Assembly (NCBI GenBank): GCA_006218035.1
Contig: VBWC01000001.1
Location: 62,001-126,000, forward strand
DNA: 64,000 nt
DNA from: Gammaproteobacteria bacterium
GTDB taxonomy: Bacteria > Pseudomonadota > Gammaproteobacteria > VBWC01
Reading direction: 5' to 3'
Position numbers and translations under genes: made by a program. The notes under the pieces are model-generated. The model did not search any database and was not told the DNA's origin. It saw only the letters and a program-made list of their open reading frames with translations. Shown here in pieces: positions 1 to 8,545 of the stretch. Each line of letters opens with the position of its first letter. Position 1 is the first letter of the stretch.

Positions 1-76
1 ATCATTATGCGGATTCCTGGAAAACGCCGCCGTCGCTGTGGCGTCGGATACTGCGTCGAATCCGCAGGCGATAAAT

Positions 77-1525
77 ATGTCGGTGAAACGAGAGCGCCTT
101 CATCGTACGTTCGCCTATGCTTACTTGGCGACCGGCCTGGCACAGTGCGCCGAGATAGGTTTTAGCTACATCCTTTTCAAGTCATTTGAGCCTGCCCAGA
201 TCGGTCTTTACGGGTGGGCTGCTGCGTTGATCGCCTTCTTCGGCGTCGCTGTCGATCTGGGGCTGGAATCGCTGATGGTTCGGCGTATCAGCGAGGGGGG
301 CGTGAGGCTATGGGACGCCATCGGCGCCGCTTGCCTGGTGCGCTTGCCTGTGATCCTGGTTGGCGCGCTTTTGCTCGTTGTGCTGGCGCAGGGTGCCGTC
401 ATCGGGGCGGAGGCCTCTTTGTTTCTGGCCGTGATGGGCAGCCAGGTTGTGTTCAACGTCTGGGACGGTGTCTGTCGCGCGTGGCTGCGTGCTCACGACC
501 GCCAGACAGCGGCGAACGTGACTGCCTCATGTTTGTCCATCCTGCGCATGCTCCTGATCCTCGGGGTCAGCCGGATCCCCGGTACCACGCTTCTCGATGT
601 GGTGGCAGGTCTGCTGCTGGTCCGACTCGTGACTTCCATCACCTTCTATCTTTGGGCCAGACAGACCGGACCGGCTGTTCAGTCCGGCACAGGGGGAGTA
701 TTGAAACTGGCCGCAGTGCAAGTCAGGACAGGTGTGTCGCTAGGTCTGATTTCGCTTTTGACCGTAGTGCAGAACCGACTTGATTGGCTGCTGATTGACC
801 GCTTCGTTTCGCTTGATGCCCTGGCTTCATATTCAATGGCGAACAAGCTCTATGAAATCTCGCAAGTGCTGGTTGGCGTTGCAATCACCACGCTGTACCC
901 ATTGCTCTGTCGGACACAACACCCGGCCAGAGTAGTACATGAGCTGCTGCTCCGCCTGGTTGTGGCTTTCGGCATATTGCTTGGAATAGGCGGGCTGTTT
1001 ACCCTGCCAGACCTCCTGGATGCGATTTTTGACGGGAAGTTTGGTGACATCGGTGTTACCGTCCGATTGATGATGATAGCGGTCGGTTTCATGGCGCTGT
1101 CAGGTATTCTCTACAATCTGGCACTTGCGCGAGGAATGGAACGCAAGCTCCTGCTGGTGGCTGGACTGGTGACTGCTACGCAGGCGTTGAGTAACTACTG
1201 GCTTATTCAACAATTGGGCATCGTGGGCGCCGCGGCCGGGATGCTAGTGCTTGTCGTCGGCACGTCATCTGGCCTCACTATCCTTGTCGTTCAAGGAGGC
1301 CTGATGTCCGGGAAGACTATGTTCCGGATCTGGTCATTGATGCTCTGGTTTGCAGCTTTGGGGGCATGGGCCACCTTGCACGGCAGCGTTGAAATCTGGT
1401 TGGCTGCGCTATGTTTCCTTTTCACAGCCATTGCGTGTTGGCTCGTACTGTTTTCGCGAAGCGAGCGCCGCGAGTTGGTTGCCATCGCCAGGCGTATGCG
1501 GAATGTGCAAGGCCAGTCAGGTTAA
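77..1525 (+). CDS. Wzx-like polysaccharide flippase (MATE/MOP superfamily)
   Basis: An integral membrane protein of about 482 residues made almost entirely of hydrophobic helices (roughly 12-14), with the short charged N-terminus MSVKRERLHR. This is the layout of oligosaccharide flippases, which move undecaprenyl-linked repeat units across the inner membrane. Its place beside a Wzy-like polymerase and several glycosyltransferases supports that role. I chose the ATG at 77; a GTG at 38 would add 13 residues, and the frame stays open to the left edge of the window, so the true start is uncertain. The sugar substrate cannot be read from sequence. The superfamily call is firm; Wzx versus a related O-antigen transporter is inference. 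Confidence 0.85.
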   Translation: MSVKRERLHRTFAYAYLATGLAQCAEIGFSYILFKSFEPAQIGLYGWAAALIAFFGVAVDLGLESLMVRRISEGGVRLWDAIGAACLVRLPVILVGALLLVVLAQGAVIGAEASLFLAVMGSQVVFNVWDGVCRAWLRAHDRQTAANVTASCLSILRMLLILGVSRIPGTTLLDVVAGLLLVRLVTSITFYLWARQTGPAVQSGTGGVLKLAAVQVRTGVSLGLISLLTVVQNRLDWLLIDRFVSLDALASYSMANKLYEISQVLVGVAITTLYPLLCRTQHPARVVHELLLRLVVAFGILLGIGGLFTLPDLLDAIFDGKFGDIGVTVRLMMIAVGFMALSGILYNLALARGMERKLLLVAGLVTATQALSNYWLIQQLGIVGAAAGMLVLVVGTSSGLTILVVQGGLMSGKTMFRIWSLMLWFAALGAWATLHGSVEIWLAALCFLFTAIACWLVLFSRSERRELVAIARRMRNVQGQSG

Positions 1526-1549
1526 CCCATATTTATTTGGAAAAATTTT

Positions 1550-2268
1550 ATGCCCTCTTACAAAGAAATCGGGATTCGCGCAGCTGCCGGTTTACACGAG
1601 GATTGCGCTCACCTGATCGCGCAATACGTAAGGCCAGGAAACAGTGTGATTGAACTGGCCGCAGGCGCCGGGGCCTTTGCTGCTCGTCTGGCAGATTCGG
1701 GATATAAGGTCATGGCGAATGACCTTGATGACCGCAACTGGGCAGCCCCCCAGGTAAGGAAACTTGCGCTGGACCTGGATCATGATTTCAGCCTCATCTG
1801 CCCCAGTTGGACTTTGATGCAGTGATCGCCATGGAAGTCATTGAGCACTTTCTGAATCCTTCGAAATTCCTGAACGACTGCAAGGGACTGGTCAAGCGCG
1901 ATGGTGTGTTTCTACTGTCGACACCCAACGTGCTCGACATACAGTCCAGGACCACCTGGCTCCGGACCGGGGTGCTTTTCCATTTCAGTCCAGAGAGTTT
2001 CCACGCGACAGGCCACCGAACGATACTTCCTTACTGGTTGCTCGAAATCCTTATCGAGCAGGCTGGGCTGGAGATCGTCGCTCGTCACTTTGGTGGACGG
2101 CTTGAGTTTCCGGCAAAGCCTAACCCGATCGCCCGTCTTGCCAGGACCGCACTCACTGCGCTGGCGCGATCACTCGTCAAGGGTGCGCCCCGCGAGGTGC
2201 TGGATTCGAACTATGTGATTTATATACTGCGGCCGGTTGCGGCAATGAACTCACGGCAAGGTATCTGA
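1550..2268 (+). pseudogene. Class I SAM-dependent methyltransferase, split by a one-base frameshift
   Basis: Two adjacent frames together make one methyltransferase of about 239 residues. The first half (1550-1825) has the SAM-binding motif I as VIELAAGAGAFAARLA and an acidic strand end at MANDLDD. The second half, open from about 1807, carries the motif IV/post-motif region FDAVIAMEVIEHF and LLSTPN. The break falls at the CCCC run at 1801-1804: one extra C there would read ICPQLDFDAV and join the halves without loss. So either one base is missing (a mutation or an assembly error) or the gene is newly broken. The family is common in polysaccharide and O-antigen loci, where it methylates sugars or caps chains. 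The frame break is seen directly; the cause is not decidable here. Confidence 0.85.
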
Positions 2269-2291
2269 ACCAAAGGCTGTCGGGTACCCGG

Positions 2292-3710
2292 ATGAATGAC
2301 TATTCGATTCTACAGCCATTGCTCTTGCAAGCGGCGGGGGTGCTGCTCGTCGCTTTCTACCAGCGGCACAATGTCCCTGCGCATGTCAATCTCCTGATTT
2401 CTTCCGCTTTCGTCACGGTGCCTGTGTTCTGGCTGACCTCGCTGGACGATGTCGGTATGTTGTTCTTGTTTGACATCTGCGTGCCTTTGGTAATGTTCAG
2501 AGAGCTGTGGGTGCATGGATTCCGCTTCCCACGCAGGGCCGTCACTATAACCGTGGTGGTTTTTCTCGTGCCGTTTCTTTCGTTCCCGCTTAGTTATGCT
2601 TTCCTCGACTCGTCTTACTTCGCCTTCCACGAGGTGTTAACGTTTCTTTTTCTTTACCGAGCCCTGCTGATCTGCTGCGCGGTGGCGATCCTCATGAGCG
2701 TGGTGAACAAAATGCCTTTGGACGGCATTGCAAAGCTTGCGGGGTGGCAATCAATACTGCTACTTGCATGGGGTGCGCTTCAGTATCTAGGTGGGGTGGA
2801 CCTCGTGGTTTATGAACGGCTCAAGGATGTCGAGAATGTCGTTGATCTCAAGCTGTCAGGAGAGCAGCAGATATTGTTCGGCTTTGGGTTTCTTGGTTTA
2901 TTTCGCGGAGCCGTGCCGCAGATGGTAGTGGTCACCCTTTTTTGGTGGATGCTTCTGATTGAACGCAACAAAGGTAGCCATTGGCAGGGTAACTGGATTT
3001 TTCCTGCCATGGCGCTCGGCGCTATCTGCGTGCTTGGCACCCTGTCCCGCAGCGGCTTGATCGCTGTCGCTGTTGCTTACGCTTATTGCCTGGTGACCCT
3101 TTCTAAACGTCGCATTCTGGCGATTGTCGTAGTGGCAATGACCGGTCTTCTCGGCGGATTCTTTCTCGCATCAAGTCCAGTAATTGAGCTCGCCTCTGAA
3201 TTGTTCCTGGATCGATTTGATGCCGACCAGTTGATGGGGCAGTCGGGATCGGGTGTGACCAGAATCCAGTCGGCGCTTGCATTGTTTGGCGACCTCGCCG
3301 ACGACCCCTGGCGTTGGCTCGCTGGATTGGGGGGCTTCAATCCAATCGCGGCCCACGATCGCTACGGGGTATATGGCATGCATGGGGATTTTCTTGATGT
3401 CATTGCAAGGCACGGCTTGATTGTCGGGCTGATAATGAGTGCTGTGATATTTTCATTTTTCCTCTACGGTTTGAAAGGTTTGTTTGGTGGAAGCGATAAG
3501 GAGAAACAACTGGCACGTGCGGTCGTTGTTCTGGCGTTAGGGTTTGGATTGCTAGGACTTACGCAGGGGGTGTTAATGTTCTCAGGGGCGGCGGGTTATC
3601 TGGCCAGTGCGCATAGTTGGATGGCGATCGGCGTCGCAGTCGCAATGCGTGAAAAACTTGACCGAAAACGAAAAGACCTTTTCAGACAAAAAGGTTTTCC
3701 ATATGCCTGA
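2292..3710 (+). CDS. O-antigen ligase/polymerase family membrane protein (Wzy/WaaL-like)
   Basis: A 472-residue polytopic membrane protein with about 10-12 hydrophobic segments and a large periplasmic loop. Around residues 358-374 it has YGMHGDFLDVIARHG, matching the conserved HxxxL..xxxxG region of the O-antigen ligase/polymerase family (Wzy_C). Family members polymerise undecaprenyl-linked repeats or ligate chains to an acceptor; the two activities cannot be separated by sequence alone. In a locus with a Wzx-like flippase and a Wzc/Wza export pair, a Wzy polymerase is the more likely role (inference). Its last codons overlap the start of the next glycosyltransferase by 8 bases, indicating co-translation. 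Base composition looks lower in GC than the housekeeping genes further right. Confidence 0.8.
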   Translation: MNDYSILQPLLLQAAGVLLVAFYQRHNVPAHVNLLISSAFVTVPVFWLTSLDDVGMLFLFDICVPLVMFRELWVHGFRFPRRAVTITVVVFLVPFLSFPLSYAFLDSSYFAFHEVLTFLFLYRALLICCAVAILMSVVNKMPLDGIAKLAGWQSILLLAWGALQYLGGVDLVVYERLKDVENVVDLKLSGEQQILFGFGFLGLFRGAVPQMVVVTLFWWMLLIERNKGSHWQGNWIFPAMALGAICVLGTLSRSGLIAVAVAYAYCLVTLSKRRILAIVVVAMTGLLGGFFLASSPVIELASELFLDRFDADQLMGQSGSGVTRIQSALALFGDLADDPWRWLAGLGGFNPIAAHDRYGVYGMHGDFLDVIARHGLIVGLIMSAVIFSFFLYGLKGLFGGSDKEKQLARAVVVLALGFGLLGLTQGVLMFSGAAGYLASAHSWMAIGVAVAMREKLDRKRKDLFRQKGFPYA

Positions 3711-4566
3711 CATTAGCTTGATCGTATCCACCACAGGCCGAGAGAAGGAGCTCGCACGCCTGCTCAATTCCCTGTTGTCAGAAGAAACTTCGAGATTCGA
3801 GATCATCCTTGTTGATCAGAGCAAGGATGAACAGATTCGGGAGAAGCTTGCACATCTGGTTACGGAATTTTCTGATCAGCTTCGTATAACCCACGTCGTC
3901 GATGAAGGGCGAGGGCTGTCGCGGGCCAGAAATATCGGCCTAAAGATCGCGCGCGGCAAGATCACCGGGTTTCCCGATGATGATTGCTGGTATTCGGGCA
4001 GGGTGGTCGCTGCGGTCTGGACTTATTTCAAGGCGCATCCGCAAACGACGATTCTTGCCGGGCCGTATTCCGAACCTGGCGTGATCAACCCGGCATTCCC
4101 GAGTCGACCACTCGCGCTGACTCTGCACAATTTTATTGGCAAGACGAGTAGCGTAGGGCTTTTCATCAATACTGAATCTCCCTTAAAACCGGTGATTTAC
4201 TTCGACGAGCGTATCGGAGCTGGTACCGCTATGCCGATAGGGGAGGAAACCGATCTCGTGATGCGATTGCTATGCCAGGGCGCGCTGGCCCGGTTCGAGC
4301 CGGACATTGTTGTGTATCACCAGATTCAGCGCGACAAGGCGCTGTCCCCCGACACCTATGCCGCTATGACACGAGCCTTTTGGTACGTAATTGCTAAAAA
4401 CTACAAGCCATTGTGGACCGAAGCCAGAGTCTTGCGTGGTGTGGCAGGTTGTCTATTCAGGCCTCAGCGTTTCGGGTGTGTCGGGGCATTAAGAGCATTG
4501 TTCGATGGGTGCTCAGATGGCCTGAAGGAACGCCGTCATACCAGCTCCGAGCGCAAGATCGGCTGA
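3703..4566 (+). CDS. Family 2 glycosyltransferase
   Basis: A 287-residue GT-A fold transferase beginning MPDISLIVSTTGREKELARL, the typical GT2 nucleotide-sugar binding opening. The metal-binding acidic motif appears as PDDDCWY at residues 91-97 and a catalytic-base-like EETD at about 181-184. GT2 enzymes invert the anomeric centre and work on the cytoplasmic face, extending lipid-linked oligosaccharide. The start used is the ATG at 3703, inside the end of the preceding gene; a longer reading from 3607 would overlap that gene heavily and add residues with no GT2 character. The donor and acceptor sugars cannot be predicted. Confidence 0.85.
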   Translation: MPDISLIVSTTGREKELARLLNSLLSEETSRFEIILVDQSKDEQIREKLAHLVTEFSDQLRITHVVDEGRGLSRARNIGLKIARGKITGFPDDDCWYSGRVVAAVWTYFKAHPQTTILAGPYSEPGVINPAFPSRPLALTLHNFIGKTSSVGLFINTESPLKPVIYFDERIGAGTAMPIGEETDLVMRLLCQGALARFEPDIVVYHQIQRDKALSPDTYAAMTRAFWYVIAKNYKPLWTEARVLRGVAGCLFRPQRFGCVGALRALFDGCSDGLKERRHTSSERKIG

Positions 4567-4578
4567 TCTGCACACATC

Positions 4579-5694
4579 ATGAAACACGTTACTATTGTCC
4601 AGCGTCGGCTCACGCACTATCGAGTCCCTTTATTCACGGCATTAAAGAATGAGCTCGCGGCACGCGACATCGGACTTGACCTGCTGGTAGGGCCTGGCAC
4701 CCGGGCCGAAGAAATAAAACAGGATGCGGGCGAGCTACCCTGGGCAATCCCCGTCCCGACGCACTACTGGCTGAAGGGGCGCTTGTGCTGGCAGTCGTTT
4801 GGGCAGCACCTCGACGCGACCGACCTTGTGATCGTCACCCAGGAAAACAAGCTCTTGCGCAATCATCTGCTGATGCTTGCACCGCGCCGCTTCAAACTGG
4901 CGTTCTGGGGGCATGGCGCCAATTTGCAAAGTGACAATCCGCATGGGTTCAAGGAGCGATTCAAGCGCTGGACGACGAACCGGGTGGACTGGTGGTTTGC
5001 CTATACGGAGATAAGCGCCGACCTGGTGAGACGTACTGGTTTTCCGCACGAGCGCATCACGGTGCTGAATAATGCGGTGGATACGTCCGAACTACAACGC
5101 CAGCGGCAATCCGTCACGCCGCAGGAGACCCGGGCACTGCGTGAGCAATTGGGTTTCAGCCAGGGGCCGGTGGGTGTGTACGTCGGCTCGTTCTACGCTG
5201 AAAAACGGCTGGATTTTCTGTTTGCAGCGGCCGAGGCCATTCGCCGCGAAGTGCCCGGGTTTCAGTTGCTGTTGGTGGGCGAAGGTCCGCAGCGCGACAA
5301 GGTGCGGGCATGGTGCGATGCCAAACCGTGGGCACGCTGGGCGGGCGCGAAATTCGGGCGCGAGAAGGTGGCCTGCATGTCGGTGGCACAGATCATGCTG
5401 AATCCGGGGTTGGTGGGGCTGGGGATTCTCGATGCCTTCTTATGCGGCGTGCCGATGCTGACCACAAACTGTGGCACGCATAGCCCCGAAATCGCCTATC
5501 TCGAACATGGCAAGAACGGGGTGATGACAGCGGATGACCTGAATGCGTATGTTGAGGCGAGCGTGAGTTTGCTGCGTGATGCGCAGGCTTTGGAAACGCT
5601 GCGTGTCGGATGCGCCATGAGCGCACGTGAATACACGATTGAGAATATGGCGCGCCGGTTTGCTGATGGGATTGAACGTGCAGTTACTAGCTGA
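4579..5694 (+). CDS. GT4/GT1-like glycosyltransferase
   Basis: A 371-residue GT-B fold protein with an N-terminal acceptor domain starting MKHVTIVQRRLTHYRVPLF and a C-terminal donor domain with VGVYVGSFYAEKRLDFLF, LLVGEGPQ and GILDAFLCGVPMLTTN. It should transfer a sugar in repeat-unit assembly. An oddity: the usual E-x7-E pair of retaining GT4 enzymes is not clean here, since the region reads NPGLVGLGILDA, with D where the second E is expected and no clear first E. It starts 12 bases after the previous stop with no strong ribosome binding site, suggesting translational coupling. The fold is firm; the substrate is unknown. Confidence 0.8.
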   Translation: MKHVTIVQRRLTHYRVPLFTALKNELAARDIGLDLLVGPGTRAEEIKQDAGELPWAIPVPTHYWLKGRLCWQSFGQHLDATDLVIVTQENKLLRNHLLMLAPRRFKLAFWGHGANLQSDNPHGFKERFKRWTTNRVDWWFAYTEISADLVRRTGFPHERITVLNNAVDTSELQRQRQSVTPQETRALREQLGFSQGPVGVYVGSFYAEKRLDFLFAAAEAIRREVPGFQLLLVGEGPQRDKVRAWCDAKPWARWAGAKFGREKVACMSVAQIMLNPGLVGLGILDAFLCGVPMLTTNCGTHSPEIAYLEHGKNGVMTADDLNAYVEASVSLLRDAQALETLRVGCAMSAREYTIENMARRFADGIERAVTS

Positions 5695-5910
5695 TTTCCA
5701 GGCAATTGCGGGGGCAGGTTACCGGAAGTCGGCGATTCATGCCAAACGATAGACTTCACGGGGCGCCTTCTTGCAATCCCTATCCTGACCGCCGTCGCGG
5801 CGGTTCAGTCCAACGAGGTTTATCCGCCGTGATGACTCAGCGCCCTCTTCAACCGCTTCCGCTTCGACGGATAGACGCTATGCGTTCGGCGTCACATAAA
5901 AGGAAAACAG
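5695..5910 (+). other. Intergenic stretch, no convincing gene
   Basis: I see no reading frame here with protein-like composition. It holds a small perfect inverted repeat at 5788-5804 (ACCGCC, five-base loop, GGCGGT) without a following T-run, so it is not a clear terminator. The stretch separates two glycosyltransferase genes and leads into a decayed methyltransferase start, so it may be degraded coding sequence. Confidence 0.5.
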
Positions 5911-6042
5911 ATGAATGATGCAAAGATTAGCGACCACCTTGTAACCGATTACGAGGACGGGAATTCAGAGTGGCGTCGCTAAGGTGCCTCGGGCAAAGTT
6001 GACAACCGTGCGGTGGATGAGCATAGGGCGGGCATGACGTGA
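5911..6042 (+). pseudogene. N-terminal remnant of a SAM methyltransferase, interrupted by in-frame TAA
   Basis: An ATG at 5911 has a good AGGA ribosome binding site 8 bases upstream and reads MNDAKISDHLVTDYEDGNSE then WRR before TAA at 5980-5982. The same frame continues after the stop with GASGKVDN and runs on to TGA at 6040. From memory of the family, the pattern D-Y-E-x-G-N-S-E-W-R-R-L-G-A-x-x-K resembles the N-terminus of a class I methyltransferase group. If TAA came from TTA (Leu), one substitution killed the gene, and the rest was then deleted. The reading is direct; the homology is inference. Alternatively it is a 23-residue leader peptide ahead of the next glycosyltransferase. Confidence 0.45.
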
Positions 6043-7256
6043 AGATTCTGCTGGTACATAACTTCTACGGCTCCGCCGCGCCGTCGGGCGAGAACCGGGT
6101 GTTCGAGGCGGAACACGCGCTGTTGCTGGCCCGCGGGCATGAGGTGGAGACGTTCACCCGGCAGAGCGACGAGATTCGCGCGCAAGGCGTGTGGGGGGCG
6201 GTGAAGGGGGCGCTTGCCACCCTTTGGAATCCGTGGATGGCGCGAGCCGTGCGGCAGGCGGTGGAGCGCTTCAAGCCGGATGTTGTGCATGTACATAACA
6301 CCTTTCCGCTGCTTTCCCCCGCCATCTTTCACGCCATCGGCCACCGCGCCGCGCGGGTGCTGACGCTGCATAACTACCGGCTGTTCTGCCCTGCTGCAAT
6401 GCCGATGCGGGCAGGCCATGTCTGTACCGATTGCCTGGACCGCCGTTCCGTGCTCCCGGCCTTGCAGCATGGCTGTTACCGGGGCAGTCGTTTGGCGACG
6501 CTGCCATTGGCGGCCAATGTGGCTTTGCACCGGCGCTTGGGCACCTGGACGAAGCAGGTCGATGCCTTTGTCGCACTGACCGAGTTTCAGCGCGAACGGA
6601 TGATCGAAGCCGGGTTGCCTGCCGAGCTGACGCACGTTAAACCGAATTTCTACCCCGGCAGACCCGCTATTGTGCCTTGGGCAGATCGCAGGCCGAGCGT
6701 GGTGTTTGCCGGGCGACTGTCGTCCGGGAAGGGGGTGCTGGCGCTGGTGCGGGCGTGGCTGATGTGGGGCGCGTCGGCGCCGGAATTACGCATCGTGGGC
6801 GATGGGGACCTGCGTGGTGAACTGGAACGGCTGGCCGCCACGGCGCCGGAGGTGCCGATACGCTTTCTCGGACAGTTGGGGGGCGCCGGGGCACAAGACG
6901 AGATTGCCCGTGCCCGCCTGCTGGTATTGCCATCGGAATGGTTTGAGGGCTTCCCGATGGTAGTAAGGGAGGCTTTTGCTTTTGGCACACCTGCGGCGGT
7001 GTCAGCCATCGGCCCGTTGCCTTCGATTGTGCGACAGGGCGAAAACGGCGTAGTGTTTGCGCCGGGCGATCCGCAGTCGATGCTGGCGGCGGTGCGTGCA
7101 GCATGGGGGTCGGCGGACGAACTGGCACGTTTGGCAGCAGGGGCGCGGCGGTCTTTTGAAGCTTTGTATACCGAGGAGGCAAATTACCGGATGTTGATGG
7201 CGGTCTATGAGCAGGCGATGGTTGTCAGCCAACGAAGAAGGGACGCTGTCCAATGA
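6039..7256 (+). CDS. Family 4 glycosyltransferase
   Basis: A 405-residue GT-B glycosyltransferase starting from GTG (MKILLVHNFYGSAAPSGENR, the glycine-rich N-terminal loop of GT4 enzymes). The donor domain contains VVFAGRLSSGKGVLALV, LRIVGDGDLRGELERLA and the catalytic E-x7-E pair in FEGFPMVVREAFAFG. It most likely adds a sugar to the growing repeat unit in the cytoplasm. Its stop overlaps the next start by four bases (ATGA), so it is translationally coupled to the WecG-type enzyme. A Cys-rich stretch near residues 120-150 (FCPAAMP, CTDCLDR) is common in a subset of this family. Higher GC than the genes to its left. Confidence 0.88.
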   Translation: MKILLVHNFYGSAAPSGENRVFEAEHALLLARGHEVETFTRQSDEIRAQGVWGAVKGALATLWNPWMARAVRQAVERFKPDVVHVHNTFPLLSPAIFHAIGHRAARVLTLHNYRLFCPAAMPMRAGHVCTDCLDRRSVLPALQHGCYRGSRLATLPLAANVALHRRLGTWTKQVDAFVALTEFQRERMIEAGLPAELTHVKPNFYPGRPAIVPWADRRPSVVFAGRLSSGKGVLALVRAWLMWGASAPELRIVGDGDLRGELERLAATAPEVPIRFLGQLGGAGAQDEIARARLLVLPSEWFEGFPMVVREAFAFGTPAAVSAIGPLPSIVRQGENGVVFAPGDPQSMLAAVRAAWGSADELARLAAGARRSFEALYTEEANYRMLMAVYEQAMVVSQRRRDAVQ

Positions 7257-8047
7257 GCCAGCCGGTTGAAGATATTGCCGGTTACAAGGTGGGCACGCTG
7301 GGCGTGCAGGCGTATGCGGCAGATGTCGTGGCTTGGATCAGGAATGAACGGCACTCGGCTTCGGCTGGGTATTGCCGTTGGCTGGCGTGCATGAATCCGC
7401 ACAGCTATGTGGTGGCTTTGCGTGATGCCCCGTTTTCGCAGGCGCTGCACGCGGCAGATTGGTTGATTCCGGATGGTAGCGGTATTGTGCTTGCATCTTA
7501 TTTGCTTGGTGGGAATATTAGCCGGCGTATAACGGGCAGTGACATTTTTTCTGCGTTGAATTCCAAAGCGAATGAGCTCGGCGGATTTAGTGTTTTCTTT
7601 CTTGGATCCACTTCAGATCGCCTGGAGGAAATACGGGGAAGGATGGCGCGGGATTATCCGCAAATCCGTTTCGCAGGAAGTTATTCGCCGCCATTTAAAC
7701 AAGACTACACCGGGGATGAATTGGAGGCGATGATTGCGGCAATCAATCAGGCTCGCCCGGATATTCTTTGGGTCGGGATGACGGCACCCAAGCAGGAGAA
7801 GTGGATACACCAGAATCTGCACAGATTGGATGTCCGCTTCGCAGCGGCGATCGGCGCGGTTTTTGATTTCTATACCGGGCGAGTTAAACGATCCCATCCG
7901 GTTTTTCAACGCATGGGGCTGGAGTGGCTACCGCGTTTGCTTCAGGAACCTGGGCGCTTGTGGAAGCGAATGTTTATTTCGGCGCCTGTTTTTATGTGGC
8001 ATGTGGTGCGTACCAGACTTCGATCATCCATAAATCACAAGGTGTAA
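7253..8047 (+). CDS. WecG/TagA/CpsF family glycosyltransferase (GT26)
   Basis: 264 residues with the family signatures: CMNPHSYVVALRD, WLIPDGSGIVLA (the PDGxG motif), FFLGST and ILWVGMTAPKQEKWI followed by AAIGAVFDFYTG. Members transfer a sugar (ManNAcA in WecG, ManNAc in TagA) to an undecaprenyl-diphosphate-linked acceptor on the inner face of the cytoplasmic membrane. Start at ATG 7253 overlaps the preceding stop. It ends the + strand transcription unit, meeting the export operon tail to tail across a 500-base gap. The family is certain; the sugar is not known. The middle of the gene is AT-richer than its upstream neighbour. Confidence 0.9.
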   Translation: MSQPVEDIAGYKVGTLGVQAYAADVVAWIRNERHSASAGYCRWLACMNPHSYVVALRDAPFSQALHAADWLIPDGSGIVLASYLLGGNISRRITGSDIFSALNSKANELGGFSVFFLGSTSDRLEEIRGRMARDYPQIRFAGSYSPPFKQDYTGDELEAMIAAINQARPDILWVGMTAPKQEKWIHQNLHRLDVRFAAAIGAVFDFYTGRVKRSHPVFQRMGLEWLPRLLQEPGRLWKRMFISAPVFMWHVVRTRLRSSINHKV

Positions 8048-8392
8048 TCGCAGAGCTCTGATCTAGCGGGTATGGTCTGGCGGGTAATTCCAATTCATTG
8101 AGACTGGTCGTCAATAGCGAACGCCATTGTCATCAAGCTGCCGCCACCCGGTTCGCCAGCGTCCTGGGCGATATCGATAATCGCCGCGACGCTTCCGTTA
8201 TCCCCGGTCCGTCGCTCGCCACCAGGTGCGCTGCTTGTTCCTTGAATGCCTTTGGGTACGTCCGCCTCGGTATCTATTCCATTACTCGCCTCCTCGTTGA
8301 ACATCATATTACTTCAGCGATGGCGTCCACTTTTTCGAGTCTAGCCCGGTGGCGGCCGTGTTGAGGAAGCCTCATCCCCTCTCACCCCGGCC
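8048..8392. other. Intergenic, no supported gene; weak 70-residue frame on - strand
   Basis: Lies between two convergent transcription units. A - strand frame from 8307 to 8095 would encode 70 acidic, Gly-rich residues (opens MMFNEEASNGIDTEADVPKG, ends FAIDDQSQ), with no clear ribosome binding site and no family I recognise. Near 8373-8390 a CCCCTCTCACCCCGG string resembles one half of a common extragenic repeat. I would not annotate a gene here without expression or conservation. Confidence 0.3.
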
Positions 8393-8479
8393 ATGACCGC
8401 TTGCATGCGTAAATTATTAACCATTGTGAATGCGATGATGAAAGATCAAAAACCATGGAAAGATTTATCCATTGCTTGA
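8393..8479 (+). mobile_element. IS110-type transposase C-terminal remnant
   Basis: The + strand reads AMTACMRKLLTIVNAMMKDQ then KPW and ends at TGA 8477-8479. This matches the very end of IS110/IS1111-family transposases, where R-K-L-L-x-I-L-N-A-M-x-x-x-x-x-P-W is a familiar closing motif. Only about 28 codons survive; the DEDD catalytic and Ser domains are absent. The patch is clearly AT-richer than its surroundings. It marks a past insertion between the two halves of the polysaccharide locus. The reading is direct; family assignment rests on recall of the motif. Confidence 0.6.
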
Positions 8480-8486
8480 CACGGTT

Positions 8487-8513
8487 GCTCTCCCGGAGGG
8501 AGCGGGAGTGAAG
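8487..8513. repeat. Short palindromic extragenic repeat (CTCCC-GGA-GGGAG core)
   Basis: The core is a five-base inverted repeat with a three-base loop at 8490-8502, followed by GCGGGAGTGAAG. A related copy with core CTCCC-TCC-GGGAG lies at 11654-11683. It sits just after the transposase remnant and before the end of the phosphatase gene. It could act as a weak bidirectional terminator. Confidence 0.5.
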
Positions 8514-8545
8514 AAGGCAATGCGGCGGTTAGGTTTGTTCGTTGT

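Noticed and set aside
1795..1812. Programmed -1 frameshift in the methyltransferase
   Set aside because: There is no X-XXY-YYZ slippery heptamer with a downstream pseudoknot that I can see; a lost base in the C-run is simpler.
8095..8307. 70-residue - strand gene between convergent operons
   Set aside because: No ribosome site, no known family and surrounded by decayed sequence; kept only as a note in the intergenic entry.
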